DNA from: CBDDFN01 sp965227065
GTDB lineage: Bacteria; Pseudomonadota; Alphaproteobacteria; SPJN01
DNA: 64,000 nt
Direction of reading: 5' to 3'
NCBI GenBank assembly: GCA_965227065.1
Contig: CBDDFN010000009.1
Location: 303,149-367,148 of the forward strand
The stretch's first letter is position 1; each line of letters begins with the position of its first letter. Shown piece by piece: positions 7,270 to 19,164 of the stretch. A model generated the notes under the pieces. It had not been told where the DNA came from, made no database searches, and was given only the letters and a program-made list of their open reading frames with translations. The translations under genes were made by a program, and so were the position numbers.

Positions 7270-8529
7270 ATGAGAAAGGCAATTTTGGTATTATTGGTGG
7301 GGCTGATGCCTCTCGGAAGTGTGGGAAGCGCAGCGGCTGAGGAGGCTGTGCCAGCCCGTGCAATTTTGACGTTGGAAGAGGCGACAGACATGGCAGTAGC
7401 CGTGTCACCCGCCTTAAAGGCATCAATGGCAATGCGGGACGCAGCGATAGGCCGCGAAACACAGGCAGGGTTGTGGCAAAACCCGGAACTGGAGCTAGAA
7501 GTAGAGAATTTTGCGGGAACCGGTCCATATGATGGAACGGATTCTGCCGAATATTATGCAGGCGTCAGTCAGACATTTGAAATAGGCGGCAAGCGGGGCG
7601 CAAGGAAAGAACAAGCATCTTTGTTGCGATCTGCGGCTGACTTGCAAACAGCGGCTATGCGTCTTGAGATTGTGCGCGATGTTCATATCGCATACGAGAC
7701 CGTCCTGGTTGAACAAGAAGCATTGCGACTGGCGCAGTCCCAAGAAAGTCTTGCCCGCGAAGTCCATGATATCGTGAAAAAACGGGTTGCGGCGGCAGCG
7801 TCTTCTGACATCCAGCTCAGCAAGGCCGAAGTTGCGCTCAGTACCGCTGTTATTGCGCGCGAAAATGCTGAGCGGGAACTTGCCGTAGCCAAGGCATCAC
7901 TCGCGAGCTTGCTTGGAATAGCTCATCTCAGTCATGTGCTTGACAGTGATCATTTCTACGAGCTGTCACCTCCCAATGACCTACAATCTTATCAGGCGCG
8001 TTTGGCGGATAACCCCAATTTGCTTGCTACTGCAATGGCGGCATCTGGACAGAAAGCGGCAATAAGGCTCGCCAAGGCGCAGGCCATCCCCGATCCGACC
8101 TTTAGAGTTGGGATGCGGCGTTTCAACGACACCGATGACGGTGCAGTCATTGCAGGCGCTTCGATTCCGTTGCCAGTATTGAACCGTAATCAGGGCGGTG
8201 TTGCGGAGGAAGAAGCACTCTACCAGCAACAACTTCGGAATGCGGAGGATGCCAGAAGGATCGCCGGTCAACAACTTGTTGAAGCATGGCAAAATTGGCA
8301 GACGGCCTATCGGGAAGCAAACCGCTTCCAATCTACATTGATACCGGCTGCCGAGAAGGCATACCGCCTGTCCCGTGAAGGTTTTGAAAAAGGCCGGTTC
8401 CCATTTTTAGAAGTTCTTGATGCGCAGCGCACTTTGTTTCAGGCGCGCGCCGGGCATCACAACGCACTTAAACGCTACCACGTCTCACGCGCTGACGTTG
8501 AGCATCTTACAACATCATCAGGAGAATAA
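7270..8529 (+). CDS. czcC: CzcC-type outer-membrane factor
   Basis: This TolC-family protein would form the outer-membrane channel of the Czc tripartite pump. The start at 7270 gives the signal peptide MRKAILVLLVGLMPLGSVG, ending at AAA before EEAVPA, and is preceded by GTGAGG. The frame open from 7213 adds residues unlike a signal. The 419-residue length is normal. The body has two long helical repeats typical of outer-membrane efflux proteins, with QNPELELEVENF near the start and VGMRRFNDTDDGAVIAGASIPLP in the second half. czcB starts two bases after the stop. Confidence 0.9.
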   Translation: MRKAILVLLVGLMPLGSVGSAAAEEAVPARAILTLEEATDMAVAVSPALKASMAMRDAAIGRETQAGLWQNPELELEVENFAGTGPYDGTDSAEYYAGVSQTFEIGGKRGARKEQASLLRSAADLQTAAMRLEIVRDVHIAYETVLVEQEALRLAQSQESLAREVHDIVKKRVAAAASSDIQLSKAEVALSTAVIARENAERELAVAKASLASLLGIAHLSHVLDSDHFYELSPPNDLQSYQARLADNPNLLATAMAASGQKAAIRLAKAQAIPDPTFRVGMRRFNDTDDGAVIAGASIPLPVLNRNQGGVAEEEALYQQQLRNAEDARRIAGQQLVEAWQNWQTAYREANRFQSTLIPAAEKAYRLSREGFEKGRFPFLEVLDAQRTLFQARAGHHNALKRYHVSRADVEHLTTSSGE

Positions 8530-8531
8530 AA

Positions 8532-9608
8532 ATGACAAAAAAAATCTCACTCAAATTTCCATTCGTGCTTTTGGCAGGGCTGCTTCTTGCCCTTGGCTCG
8601 GTAACAACAACTGTACAGGCAGAATCCGGCAAAGCAGGTCACGCTGCCCATCAACATGGTGAAAATGGCCATGACGAAAATGAATCCGCCGATCATGAAG
8701 ACGAAGCGCATGGAAATGACCACGACGAGTCTGGCGATGAGCATGACGATCATGGCCACAGTGGGCATGAGGGGCATGATGAACACGAAGAGGGCAGCAC
8801 GAAAATAAGCCCTGACTCAGCCGCACGCATGGGCGTGGTTGTGGACCGGGCAGGACCGGCCACGATTGCGGAAACGGTGGCCTTGACTGGACGCATTACA
8901 CTTGATCAAAACCGGAAAGCCGATGTGCGCGCCCGGTTTGCGGGGATTGTCCGCTCCGTGAATGTAGAGCTGGGTGAGGCGGTAAAGAAGGGGCAGCTGC
9001 TGGCAGTTGTTGAGGCGAATGAGAGCCTGCGGGACTTTCGCGTGGTGGCTCCGATAGACGGGGTTGTATTAAGCCGGAACACCAATGTCGGCGATGTCAC
9101 AGGCGCTGATCCGCTGTTCAAAATTGCCGATCTTTCAGAAGTCTGGGCCAAGTTTCATGTTTTCCCGCGTGATGCGGAACGCATTGCGGCTGAGCAAGCA
9201 GTCACCATTCATGCGCTTGAGCGGGACAAGACCGCGGCGGCTAACATTACTATGTTGTTTCCGACAGCGGACGCTCTTAGCCAAACGCTGGTCGCGATTG
9301 TTCCGCTTGCAAATCAAGAAGGCGCTTGGAAGCCGGGCATGACCGTTGAAGGTGATGTTGCGGTTTCAAGTCGGCAGGTGCAGATCGCTGTCCCGCGCAG
9401 TGCGGTCCAGAAAATGGAAGAATATGGAGACGTGGTGTTCTTGGCTGATGGAAGTCGGTTCGAACCAAGACCAGTCAAACTTGGACTCTCAGATTCGAAG
9501 TTTGTTGAGATTTTGAACGGCCTTACGGCAGGACAAACCTATGTCGCCAAAGGCAGCTTCATCATCAAATCAGACATTTTGAAAGCCACTGCGGCTCATT
9601 CCCACTAA
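8532..9608 (+). CDS. czcB: CzcB-type periplasmic adaptor with His-rich arm
   Basis: This membrane-fusion protein links the Czc inner pump to its outer channel. It has 358 residues, with a signal peptide (MTKKISLKFPFVLLAGLLLA, cleavage near VQA). A linker over about residues 33-90 holds thirteen histidines among acidic residues and probably binds zinc, cobalt or cadmium. Barrel-sandwich and beta-barrel domains follow (VRARFAGIVRSVNVELGEAV, and VVAPIDGVVLSRNTNVGDV). The C-terminal membrane-proximal domain ends AAHSH. It is tightly linked to czcC (two-base gap), and czcA follows after 21 bases. Confidence 0.9.
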   Translation: MTKKISLKFPFVLLAGLLLALGSVTTTVQAESGKAGHAAHQHGENGHDENESADHEDEAHGNDHDESGDEHDDHGHSGHEGHDEHEEGSTKISPDSAARMGVVVDRAGPATIAETVALTGRITLDQNRKADVRARFAGIVRSVNVELGEAVKKGQLLAVVEANESLRDFRVVAPIDGVVLSRNTNVGDVTGADPLFKIADLSEVWAKFHVFPRDAERIAAEQAVTIHALERDKTAAANITMLFPTADALSQTLVAIVPLANQEGAWKPGMTVEGDVAVSSRQVQIAVPRSAVQKMEEYGDVVFLADGSRFEPRPVKLGLSDSKFVEILNGLTAGQTYVAKGSFIIKSDILKATAAHSH

Positions 9609-9617
9609 TTCCAATAG

Positions 9618-12794
<3,177 letters not shown>

Positions 12795-12859
12795 CCCAAA
12801 TCAATGCCTGATCGACAGGATGGACTATCCTGATTGTAAAGCGAGTTAGGGAGGTTATC

Positions 12860-13123
12860 ATGCTCAATAGTTCTGCTTTGGCCGCTGCATTTGTAGGTAC
12901 GGTCGCGGTCATATGGCTTATATGTGGTCTTCTTATATGGCTGATGCCTGGCATGATGGTCGGAATGTCCGGACATATGCTTCACACTGATTTTGGCGAC
13001 ATGTCATGGCACATGCCTGTGATCGGATTTTTGATCGGTGGGATCGCCTGGATCGTCATTGCAGGCGTCACCGGCTATCTCATCGGTTGGCTTTATAACC
13101 GTGTGAATGGTCAGCCGGGCTAG
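12860..13123 (+). CDS. Small two-helix membrane protein, DUF5676-like
   Basis: The 87-residue protein has a hydrophobic helix at about 8-30, a Met/His-rich loop (LMPGMMVGMSGHMLHTDFGDMSWHM) and a second helix at about 53-78. Such proteins are typical members of copper/silver cassettes, and the Met/His loop could bind Cu(I). A good ribosome site, GGGAGG, lies just before the start. Its end overlaps the csoR end on the opposite strand by four bases, so the two genes converge. No function is proven for the family. Confidence 0.7.
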   Translation: MLNSSALAAAFVGTVAVIWLICGLLIWLMPGMMVGMSGHMLHTDFGDMSWHMPVIGFLIGGIAWIVIAGVTGYLIGWLYNRVNGQPG

Positions 13124-13389
13124 CGTCTGGATTTCGAGATCAAATCCAGCAGCTCATCGATCTTCTGGTTTTGCTCTTGTGTGTTACCAGATTCGATAGC
13201 GTCCTGAATGCAGGTTTCGGCATGATGTTTAAGGACGGCTTCTTCAACCCGACCTAAAGCGGCACGCGCTGCCTGAATCTGATGGATGATATCAATGCAA
13301 TAGCGGTCATCTTCGACCATTTGCATGACACCACGCACCTGGCCTTCTATACGCCGCAAGCGCTTTTGTATGTCGGTTTGAGAGCTCAT
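13120..13389 (-). CDS. csoR: CsoR-family copper-sensing repressor
   Basis: The protein has about 89 residues and consists of the all-helical CsoR/RcnR (DUF156) domain (RLRRIEGQVRGVMQMVEDDRYC). Counting from the first possible Met, Cys33, His58 and Cys62 are spaced 25 and 4 apart, exactly as the Cu(I) ligands C36-H61-C65 of CsoR; RcnR has a His instead of the last Cys. Copper is therefore the expected signal. I prefer the start at 13389, because the alternative ATG at 13393-13395 lies inside the operator and AGGG stands nine bases before 13389. It probably controls itself and the divergent copper genes. Confidence 0.9.
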   Translation of the reverse strand: MSSQTDIQKRLRRIEGQVRGVMQMVEDDRYCIDIIHQIQAARAALGRVEEAVLKHHAETCIQDAIESGNTQEQNQKIDELLDLISKSRR

Positions 13390-13393
13390 TGAC

Positions 13394-13414
13394 ATATACC
13401 CTATAGGGGTATAT
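13394..13414. promoter_or_regulatory. CsoR-type operator
   Basis: The core ATACCCTATAGGGGTAT, extended by AT on both ends, is a near-perfect palindrome with a G/C-tract flanked by A/T, the usual form of CsoR operators. It lies between csoR and the divergent gene at 13440, so one site can control both directions. Confidence 0.8.
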
Positions 13415-13439
13415 GGTGGGTTTGTGAAGAGGAAATCGT

Positions 13440-13841
13440 ATGGTTGTGGTTCATAAATTTATAGCCTCCATGCTTCTTGTCGCAATGCTTGCGGCGGGAC
13501 CTCTTTGCACATGCGCTTTGGCGATGGAAGCTGACGCGCCAATGCTTATGGCTAGTACGGATGGTGCAGACCATTCTGCTTGCGATGAAAGCGCGGTTGA
13601 CATTGACGCACATGGCGATTGTCAGGATCAATGCCATGATACGGCGCTTGAAGAGGCGGTGCTGGCCCCTGCCGAAGCGGCGCTTGGGTCACCATCAGAT
13701 AAAGTCGAATTCGTTGCACTTGCTGTTAATATAGAGCGGCCACGTTATGCGCCATCTATAGAGCGTAAGCGCGGACCGCCGTCGCAGCGAACTTTAAAGC
13801 AAGATACACCGGTTTCTCTGCATACACTTTTATTGAACTAG
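13440..13841 (+). CDS. Small secreted protein heading the copper operon
   Basis: The 133-residue protein has a signal peptide (HKFIASMLLVAMLAAGPLCTCALA). An acidic mature part follows with scattered Cys and His (HSACDESAVDIDAHGDCQDQCHD), and the C-terminus reads ERKRGPPSQRTLKQDTPVSLHTLLLN. The layout resembles the small proteins at 6850 and 19165: signal peptide, Cys/His region, and an arginine-RGP(P) motif near the end. It is the first gene of the CsoR-controlled block and lies 83 bases before copA. A role in periplasmic metal handling is inferred. Confidence 0.6.
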   Translation: MVVVHKFIASMLLVAMLAAGPLCTCALAMEADAPMLMASTDGADHSACDESAVDIDAHGDCQDQCHDTALEEAVLAPAEAALGSPSDKVEFVALAVNIERPRYAPSIERKRGPPSQRTLKQDTPVSLHTLLLN

Positions 13842-13924
13842 ACAAGTTTTTTTGAGTTGCCTTTTTATCGGGCCGCTCGGGCGTTGTCGTTTGTTCAATT
13901 GTTAAGTGTAGAAAGAGAAAAACT

Positions 13925-15874
13925 ATGAAATCGCAAAAAGTTGGCAGGAGACAAGTCCTGCAGGGCATGGCCAGCATTGGCCTGGGCATGGGGTTAAACA
14001 GCTTGTTGCCCTCTTGGGCCTGGCCAGCAAGTAGAGGAAACTCTGGCTTACAAGAACTAAGAGGAACAGAATTTGACCTCAATATCGGAAAATTCAGTTT
14101 CCCAATCGGGGGACGCGCCGCTCATGCTGTTGGTGTGAACGGAACGGTTCCTGCCCCGCTAATCCGCTTTCGTGAGGGTGATGAGATCACCTTGCGTGTT
14201 CACAATCACCTGATGAAAGACACGTCTATTCATTGGCACGGGCTTTTGGTGCCGTTTCAAATGGACGGCGTGCCGGGCGTGACCTTTCCCGGTATTAAGC
14301 CGCATGAGACCTTTACATATAAGTTTGCTGTGCCGCAATCGGGTACCTATTGGTATCATTCCCATTCGGGTTTGCAGGAACAGCTTGGTCATTACGGGCC
14401 GCTGATTATCGACCCCAAAGGGGCTGATCCGGTTCATTATGATCGCGAATATGTGTTGGTGCTGGGCGACTGGACATTCGAAAACCCGCACCGCGTGTTC
14501 GCGAAGCTCAAGAAAATGAGCGATAACTACAATTTCCAGCAACGCGATCTTGGCGACTTTATCGACGATGTGGGTGAAAAAGGGCTAGGTGCGACATTGG
14601 AGGACCGGGCCATGTGGGGCGCGATGCGTATGTCGCCTCGTGATATCTCGGATATTGGCGCGCCCGCGTACACCTATTTGATCAATGGTCATTCTACAGC
14701 AGATAACTGGAACGGCATTTTTGTGCCGGGGGAACGTGTCCGTCTGCGGATAATCAATGCGGCAGCGATGACAATATTCAATATCCGCATTCCCGGCTTA
14801 CCAATGACAATTGTGCAGTCAGATGGGCTGAATGTTCAGCCGCTGGAAGTTGATGAATTTCAGATCGGCGTCGCGGAAACCTATGACGTCATCATCGAAC
14901 CCAAGGAGGATAGGGCCTATGCCTTCGTTGCTGAGTCAATTGACCGGTCGGGACAGGCCGTTGCGACACTTGGGCCAAGACCTGGTATGCGGGCGAAAGA
15001 GCCTGCGCTCCGTGCGGTGCCAACACTAACCATGCGCGATATGGGGATGGATCATAGCGCTCATGGTGGTGGTGGTCATGGCAGCCGTGATATGAACAGT
15101 AAAGATAATGCTAGGAAGATGGACCACAGTGCCATGCCACACAATATGGGCGCTTCAGTGGACCATAGCAAGATGGATCACAGCATGCATGCAGGGCATG
15201 GCGGCATGATGCCTGATCCGCACGGGCCCCCTGTACAGGAAGCAAAGATTGAGCGTGGCCCGGGTGTTGTAAACGTTGCTGCAATGCCGATAAGCCGATT
15301 GGATGAACCGGGTATTGGTCTTGAAAATGTCCCCCATCGCGTTTTGCGGTATAGCCAGCTTCGCGCGCTGGAGCGCAATCCTGACTTGCGTGAACCGGAA
15401 AGAGAAGTTGTCGTTCATCTGACCAGTAACATGGAACGTTACATGTGGTCGTTTGACGGGGTGAAGTTCTCCGAAGTGACCGAGTCGATCAAATTTCATG
15501 AGGGTGAACGCGTGCGGCTGACAATGGTGAACGATACCATGATGCCTCACCCCATCCATTTGCATGGCATGTTCTTTGATCTTGTCAATGGGGGCGGCGA
15601 ACACAAGCCGCGAAAGCACACGGTGATTGTTAAACCCGGCGAAAAACTGTCCGTTGATGTTAGCGCGGAGCATGTGGGGGATTGGGCGTTCCACTGCCAC
15701 CTCATCTATCACATGCATGCAGGCATGATGCAGGTTGTATCTGTTTTGCCAAACGCCAATGCAACAGTGCATGACCACCATCAGATGATGAAGCACAAAA
15801 TGAAGGCTCCAAACGCCGATGGCGATATGCATCAACATCACCACATGCATCATGGAAAGGGAGGCGACCAATGA
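13925..15874 (+). CDS. copA: Copper-resistance multicopper oxidase CopA
   Basis: This periplasmic oxidase detoxifies Cu(I), probably by oxidation. The 649-residue protein has a Tat signal (GRRQVLQG, twin arginines at 8-9) and three cupredoxin domains. Copper-site motifs visible are HWHGLL and WYHSHSG in the first domain and HPIHLHGMFF plus HCHLIYHMHAGMM in the last. Between about residues 375 and 440 is a Met/His-rich insert with repeated DHS.M units (MDHSAM, VDHSKM, MDHSMH) that probably binds copper. The C-terminal tail is also His/Met-rich. Its stop overlaps the copB start as ATGA. Confidence 0.95.
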   Translation: MKSQKVGRRQVLQGMASIGLGMGLNSLLPSWAWPASRGNSGLQELRGTEFDLNIGKFSFPIGGRAAHAVGVNGTVPAPLIRFREGDEITLRVHNHLMKDTSIHWHGLLVPFQMDGVPGVTFPGIKPHETFTYKFAVPQSGTYWYHSHSGLQEQLGHYGPLIIDPKGADPVHYDREYVLVLGDWTFENPHRVFAKLKKMSDNYNFQQRDLGDFIDDVGEKGLGATLEDRAMWGAMRMSPRDISDIGAPAYTYLINGHSTADNWNGIFVPGERVRLRIINAAAMTIFNIRIPGLPMTIVQSDGLNVQPLEVDEFQIGVAETYDVIIEPKEDRAYAFVAESIDRSGQAVATLGPRPGMRAKEPALRAVPTLTMRDMGMDHSAHGGGGHGSRDMNSKDNARKMDHSAMPHNMGASVDHSKMDHSMHAGHGGMMPDPHGPPVQEAKIERGPGVVNVAAMPISRLDEPGIGLENVPHRVLRYSQLRALERNPDLREPEREVVVHLTSNMERYMWSFDGVKFSEVTESIKFHEGERVRLTMVNDTMMPHPIHLHGMFFDLVNGGGEHKPRKHTVIVKPGEKLSVDVSAEHVGDWAFHCHLIYHMHAGMMQVVSVLPNANATVHDHHQMMKHKMKAPNADGDMHQHHHMHHGKGGDQ

Positions 15875-16671
15875 GACATTTCACATCAAAAATTCAGGCC
15901 GCTTTAGGTGCTGTTTTGTTTTTAGCCAGTAGTGCAGTAGCGAATGCAGAAGAGGGAAGCCCCCCTTGGTCGCAGGCCGACAGCTATTGGGGCGCCGAAG
16001 CGATGGCGAAATCTCGCGCGGAAGTGCAGTCATCACATGGTTCGATGCCTCACTTGTTTGCAATGGCGGACAGGCTGGAAACGCAATATTCAGATGGTAA
16101 TAAAGTTGCTGTTTGGGACGTGCAGGGCTGGTATGGCGGCGACATTGACAAGTTCAGGGTTAAGTCAGAGGGCGAATGGCACCTTGGTGAAGAGGTCGAA
16201 GATGCAGAAGTGCAGGCCTTATGGTCTCATGCCGTTTCATCCTTTTGGGATGTGCAGGCAGGCATCCGGTATGATTGGGAGCCCGATAGCCGTGCGCATG
16301 CCGTGCTAGGTATTCAGGGCTTGGCACCCTACTGGTTCGAGGTGGATGCGGCAGCATTCCTGAGTGATGAGGGTGATCTTATCGCCAGAGTTGAAACTGA
16401 ATATGAGCTGCTTTTAACGCAGCGTTTGATTCTGCAACCGCGTGCGGAGCTTGAGATGTCCGCGCAGGATGTTTCCGATCGGAATATTGGCGCGGGTTTT
16501 ACCAATCTCGATCTGGGCTTACGTCTTCGTTACGAATTTGTGCGCGAGGTTGCACCCTATATTGGTGTTGAGTGGCAAAAATCACTCGGAGAAACAGGAA
16601 ACATGATCGAAGCGACTGGCGGGGATGATGACAATACCGTCTTTGTCCTTGGTATCAGAGCTTGGTTTTAA
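15871..16671 (+). CDS. copB: Copper-resistance outer-membrane protein CopB
   Basis: The 266-residue protein has a signal peptide ending near VANAEE. The body is the CopB beta-barrel domain (VQGWYGGDIDKFRVKSEGEW, VQAGIRYDWEPDSRAHAVLGIQGLAPYWFEVD) and the C-terminus is the aromatic FVLGIRAWF of an outer-membrane barrel. Many CopB proteins carry a long Met-rich N-terminal region; here it is almost absent, so copper storage may rest on CopA and the His-rich neighbours. It is translationally coupled to copA. The next gene follows after a GGGAGG site that overlaps the end of this gene. Confidence 0.9.
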   Translation: MRHFTSKIQAALGAVLFLASSAVANAEEGSPPWSQADSYWGAEAMAKSRAEVQSSHGSMPHLFAMADRLETQYSDGNKVAVWDVQGWYGGDIDKFRVKSEGEWHLGEEVEDAEVQALWSHAVSSFWDVQAGIRYDWEPDSRAHAVLGIQGLAPYWFEVDAAAFLSDEGDLIARVETEYELLLTQRLILQPRAELEMSAQDVSDRNIGAGFTNLDLGLRLRYEFVREVAPYIGVEWQKSLGETGNMIEATGGDDDNTVFVLGIRAWF

Positions 16672-16682
16672 GGGAGGTAGCA

Positions 16683-17351
16683 ATGTTGCCATTGATTGAA
16701 CCCAATATTCATCCGGTGCTCGTTCATTTTGCCTATGCGCTCAGTGTAACGGCTACCGGTCTTTATGTGCTGTCCAAGGTCGGGATTGTTTCCAGCCGTC
16801 TGCCGACTATCCGGCAAAGCGCCGATTTAATTCTAGGTCTCGCGGTTTTGTCTGTTGTCTTCACGGTGGCGGCAGGATTTCAGGCCTATTTTACGATTGG
16901 ACATGACGGTCCTTCGCATGAAGCGATGACGGTCCACCGTAACTGGGCGTTAGGAGCATCGGCATTTCTGTTGGCGATGGCGGCTTGGCGATGTATCAAG
17001 CGGGCGGCAGAGCCCTCTATGACATTTGTGGGCTCAATGCTAATCACGGCGATTTTGTTCACGACCGCCGCATGGTGGGGTGGTCATATCGTTTACGGTT
17101 ATGGCCTTGGGGTTAAACAACTGCCCGCCATTAGTGGACCGGGACATGATCATCACGGTAGTTCCGATAGTCATGATCACAGCGAATCTATGGATGCGGG
17201 GGATCACATGCCGGAAGTTGACCAGTCACATCCGCATGGTGATGCCACCATGCCACATGCCGTGGAACCGGGTTTAGCAGAAAGTGACGAGGGTAAGGGA
17301 ACGTCTGGTCACCACCATGATGAAGGGCACGCGGTGCCTCACGATCATTAG
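16683..17351 (+). CDS. DUF2231 membrane protein with His-rich tail
   Basis: The start at 16683 follows GGGAGG (16672-16677); a frame from 16662 would overlap copB. The 222-residue protein has four probable membrane helices in its first 145 residues (IHPVLVHFAYALSVTATGLYV is the first) and a His/Asp-rich tail from about residue 155 with some twenty histidines. DUF2231 proteins are membrane proteins often found in metal loci; the function is not established. The tail suggests metal binding. The neighbouring permease has a His-rich N-terminus, and the two may work together. Confidence 0.75.
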   Translation: MLPLIEPNIHPVLVHFAYALSVTATGLYVLSKVGIVSSRLPTIRQSADLILGLAVLSVVFTVAAGFQAYFTIGHDGPSHEAMTVHRNWALGASAFLLAMAAWRCIKRAAEPSMTFVGSMLITAILFTTAAWWGGHIVYGYGLGVKQLPAISGPGHDHHGSSDSHDHSESMDAGDHMPEVDQSHPHGDATMPHAVEPGLAESDEGKGTSGHHHDEGHAVPHDH

Positions 17352-17371
17352 ATCGGGAAAGGAAGAAGATA

Positions 17372-18448
17372 ATGTCACACGAACATCACATGCACCACGG
17401 CGATCATGAAAGCTGCCATGATGACGGCGGCAAAAAGAAATTGGATTTCCTGCTTTGGGGGTCCGCTATCATCGTTTCTGTTTTTTATGTGCTTTACTGG
17501 CTCAGTCCTGACAGCACACAATCGCTTGCACCACTAGAGATATTTTCCGCGTCAATCTTTGAGCTCGTCAATACGATCTGGTGGGGCGTTTTGATCGGCA
17601 TCATCATGGTTGGTGTGCTGTCTAAAGTGCCACGGGAATTCGTGATTGCGTTGTTGGGGCGCGGCGGGTCTTTCAGCGGTATATTGCGTGCAACACTTGG
17701 TGGCTTGCTACTAGACTTATGCTCCCATGGTATCCTGATGGTGGGGGCCAAGCTTTATGAGCGCGGGGCGAGTACCGGTCAGGTCATGGCTTTTTTGATC
17801 GCGAGTCCCTGGAACTCATTTTCGCTGACGTTGATCTTGATTGCGCTGATCGGTTTACCATGGACGTTGGCGTTCATTGGCCTGTCTCTGGCAATTGCCA
17901 TTGTGTCCGGCCTGATATTTGAGGGCCTGACAAGGCGCGGCACGCTTCCGGAAAACCCAAACGAAGTTGATCTACCTGAAAATTTCCGATTTTTTGAGGA
18001 AGCGAAGAAAGGGTTGTCTGGAACAAGTTTCAACGGGACCTTTTTCAAAGACATGATAAAGAGCGGCTTGCTTGAGTCCCGCATGGTCATGCGTTGGATA
18101 TTGTTCGGTCTGGTACTTGCCAGTCTTGTCAGGGCATTCCTGTCACCTGATCAATTTGAAACTTTTTTCGGGCCGACCTTGATGGGATTGGGGCTGACGG
18201 TTGTTGTCGCGACAATTCTGGAGGTGTGTTCAGAAGGCTCCGCACCTATTGCAGCCGATATTCTGACGCGCGCAGGTGCACCGGGTAACAGTTTCACCTT
18301 CCTTATGACAGGTGTCTCCACAGACTATACCGAGATTATGATTTTGAAGGATGTAACCAAGTCCTGGAAAATCTCTTTGTTCTTGCCGCTCGTAACCTTG
18401 CCGCAGGTGATCCTGATTGGCTGGATCATGAATTTGGTTAGCGGATAA
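17372..18448 (+). CDS. Cu/Zn efflux permease, SO_0444/ArsP-like family
   Basis: The 358-residue protein starts with a His-rich cytoplasmic segment (SHEHHMHHGDHESCHDD) followed by eight to ten membrane helices of the permease family PF03773. The conserved half-repeats are visible as LGGLLLDLCSHGILMVGAKLYERGAS with LIASPWNSFSLTLIL, and as ILEVCSEGSAPIAADILTRAGAPGNSFTFLMTGVSTDYTEI. It probably exports copper or zinc across the inner membrane to the periplasm, where CopA and the Cus system act. It lies 20 bases after the DUF2231 gene. Confidence 0.8.
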   Translation: MSHEHHMHHGDHESCHDDGGKKKLDFLLWGSAIIVSVFYVLYWLSPDSTQSLAPLEIFSASIFELVNTIWWGVLIGIIMVGVLSKVPREFVIALLGRGGSFSGILRATLGGLLLDLCSHGILMVGAKLYERGASTGQVMAFLIASPWNSFSLTLILIALIGLPWTLAFIGLSLAIAIVSGLIFEGLTRRGTLPENPNEVDLPENFRFFEEAKKGLSGTSFNGTFFKDMIKSGLLESRMVMRWILFGLVLASLVRAFLSPDQFETFFGPTLMGLGLTVVVATILEVCSEGSAPIAADILTRAGAPGNSFTFLMTGVSTDYTEIMILKDVTKSWKISLFLPLVTLPQVILIGWIMNLVSG

Positions 18449-18469
18449 TCTGGCATAAGGAGCTTGAAC

Positions 18470-19129
18470 ATGGCTGACGGTGGTTATGTGCCTGTGTTGC
18501 GATATCGATGGCTGACACCCTTGTATGACTTTGCCATTGCCCTGCTGACGCGAGAGGGGGCTTGGCGGCAATCTGTTCTGAAAGCCATAGACCCGCAATC
18601 GGGTGAACGAATATTGGACATTGGTTGTGGTACCGGGTCTTTGCTGTCTTTGGTCCATCAGCACCAGCCGGATGCGCAATTGTTCGGGATCGATCCGGAT
18701 CCCGATATTATTGCGCATGCCAAAGGAAAGCTGGAAGCGCAGGGCGATATTGAGCTTATCGATGATATGGGGGATGCTTTAGGACAATATTTTGAATCTG
18801 AAAGTCTTGATGCGGTTGTTGTTACTCTTGTTCTCCATCAAGTGCCGGTAGTTGGGAAAGAAGCCATCATCAAGGCCGCTTTTGAAGCACTCAAGCCCAG
18901 CGGACGGCTAATCATTGGCGATTATGCCGTTCAGCCAAATTGGTTCATGAAACAATGCTTCAAAATTATTCAGATGCTTGATGGTTATGAACTAACGCAG
19001 CCCAATGCGGATGGCATTTTGTTTGAACTCGCCACCAGCTCTGGCTTTCTGGAGATAGATATAAAAGATGTCATCAAAACACCGACTGGCGCTATTTCCG
19101 TGATGTATTGCGGAAAGGTATCACATTGA
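18470..19129 (+). CDS. Class I SAM-dependent methyltransferase
   Basis: The 219-residue protein has the SAM-binding motif ILDIGCGTGSL at about residues 45-55, the acidic loop GIDPDPDII and VVVTLVLHQVP, as in small class I methyltransferases. The ATG at 18470 follows AAGGAG (18457-18462); a TTG six bases earlier is possible but less likely. It lies 21 bases after the permease and so belongs to the copper block. The substrate is unknown. A methyltransferase is not a core copper-resistance enzyme; modification of a small metabolite or a lipid are options, without evidence. Confidence 0.85.
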   Translation: MADGGYVPVLRYRWLTPLYDFAIALLTREGAWRQSVLKAIDPQSGERILDIGCGTGSLLSLVHQHQPDAQLFGIDPDPDIIAHAKGKLEAQGDIELIDDMGDALGQYFESESLDAVVVTLVLHQVPVVGKEAIIKAAFEALKPSGRLIIGDYAVQPNWFMKQCFKIIQMLDGYELTQPNADGILFELATSSGFLEIDIKDVIKTPTGAISVMYCGKVSH

Positions 19130-19152
19130 TGGAACTATTCATTCAATTCGTG

Positions 19153-19158
19153 TAGAAT
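19153..19158 (+). promoter_or_regulatory. -10 element of a probable leaderless gene
   Basis: TAGAAT at 19153-19158 ends six bases before the ATG at 19165, and no ribosome site lies between. The equivalent place in the second array (35712) has the same spacing. No clear -35 element is visible, so an activator may be needed. Confidence 0.4.
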
Positions 19159-19164
19159 ATAGTT

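Noticed and set aside
13120..13395. RcnR (nickel/cobalt) instead of CsoR
   Set aside because: The third ligand is Cys rather than His and the spacing fits CsoR. The surrounding genes are copper genes.
15155..15871. His- and Met-rich 238-residue frame on the minus strand
   Set aside because: It mirrors the His/Met-rich end of copA. The composition comes from the antisense of CAT and ATG codons.
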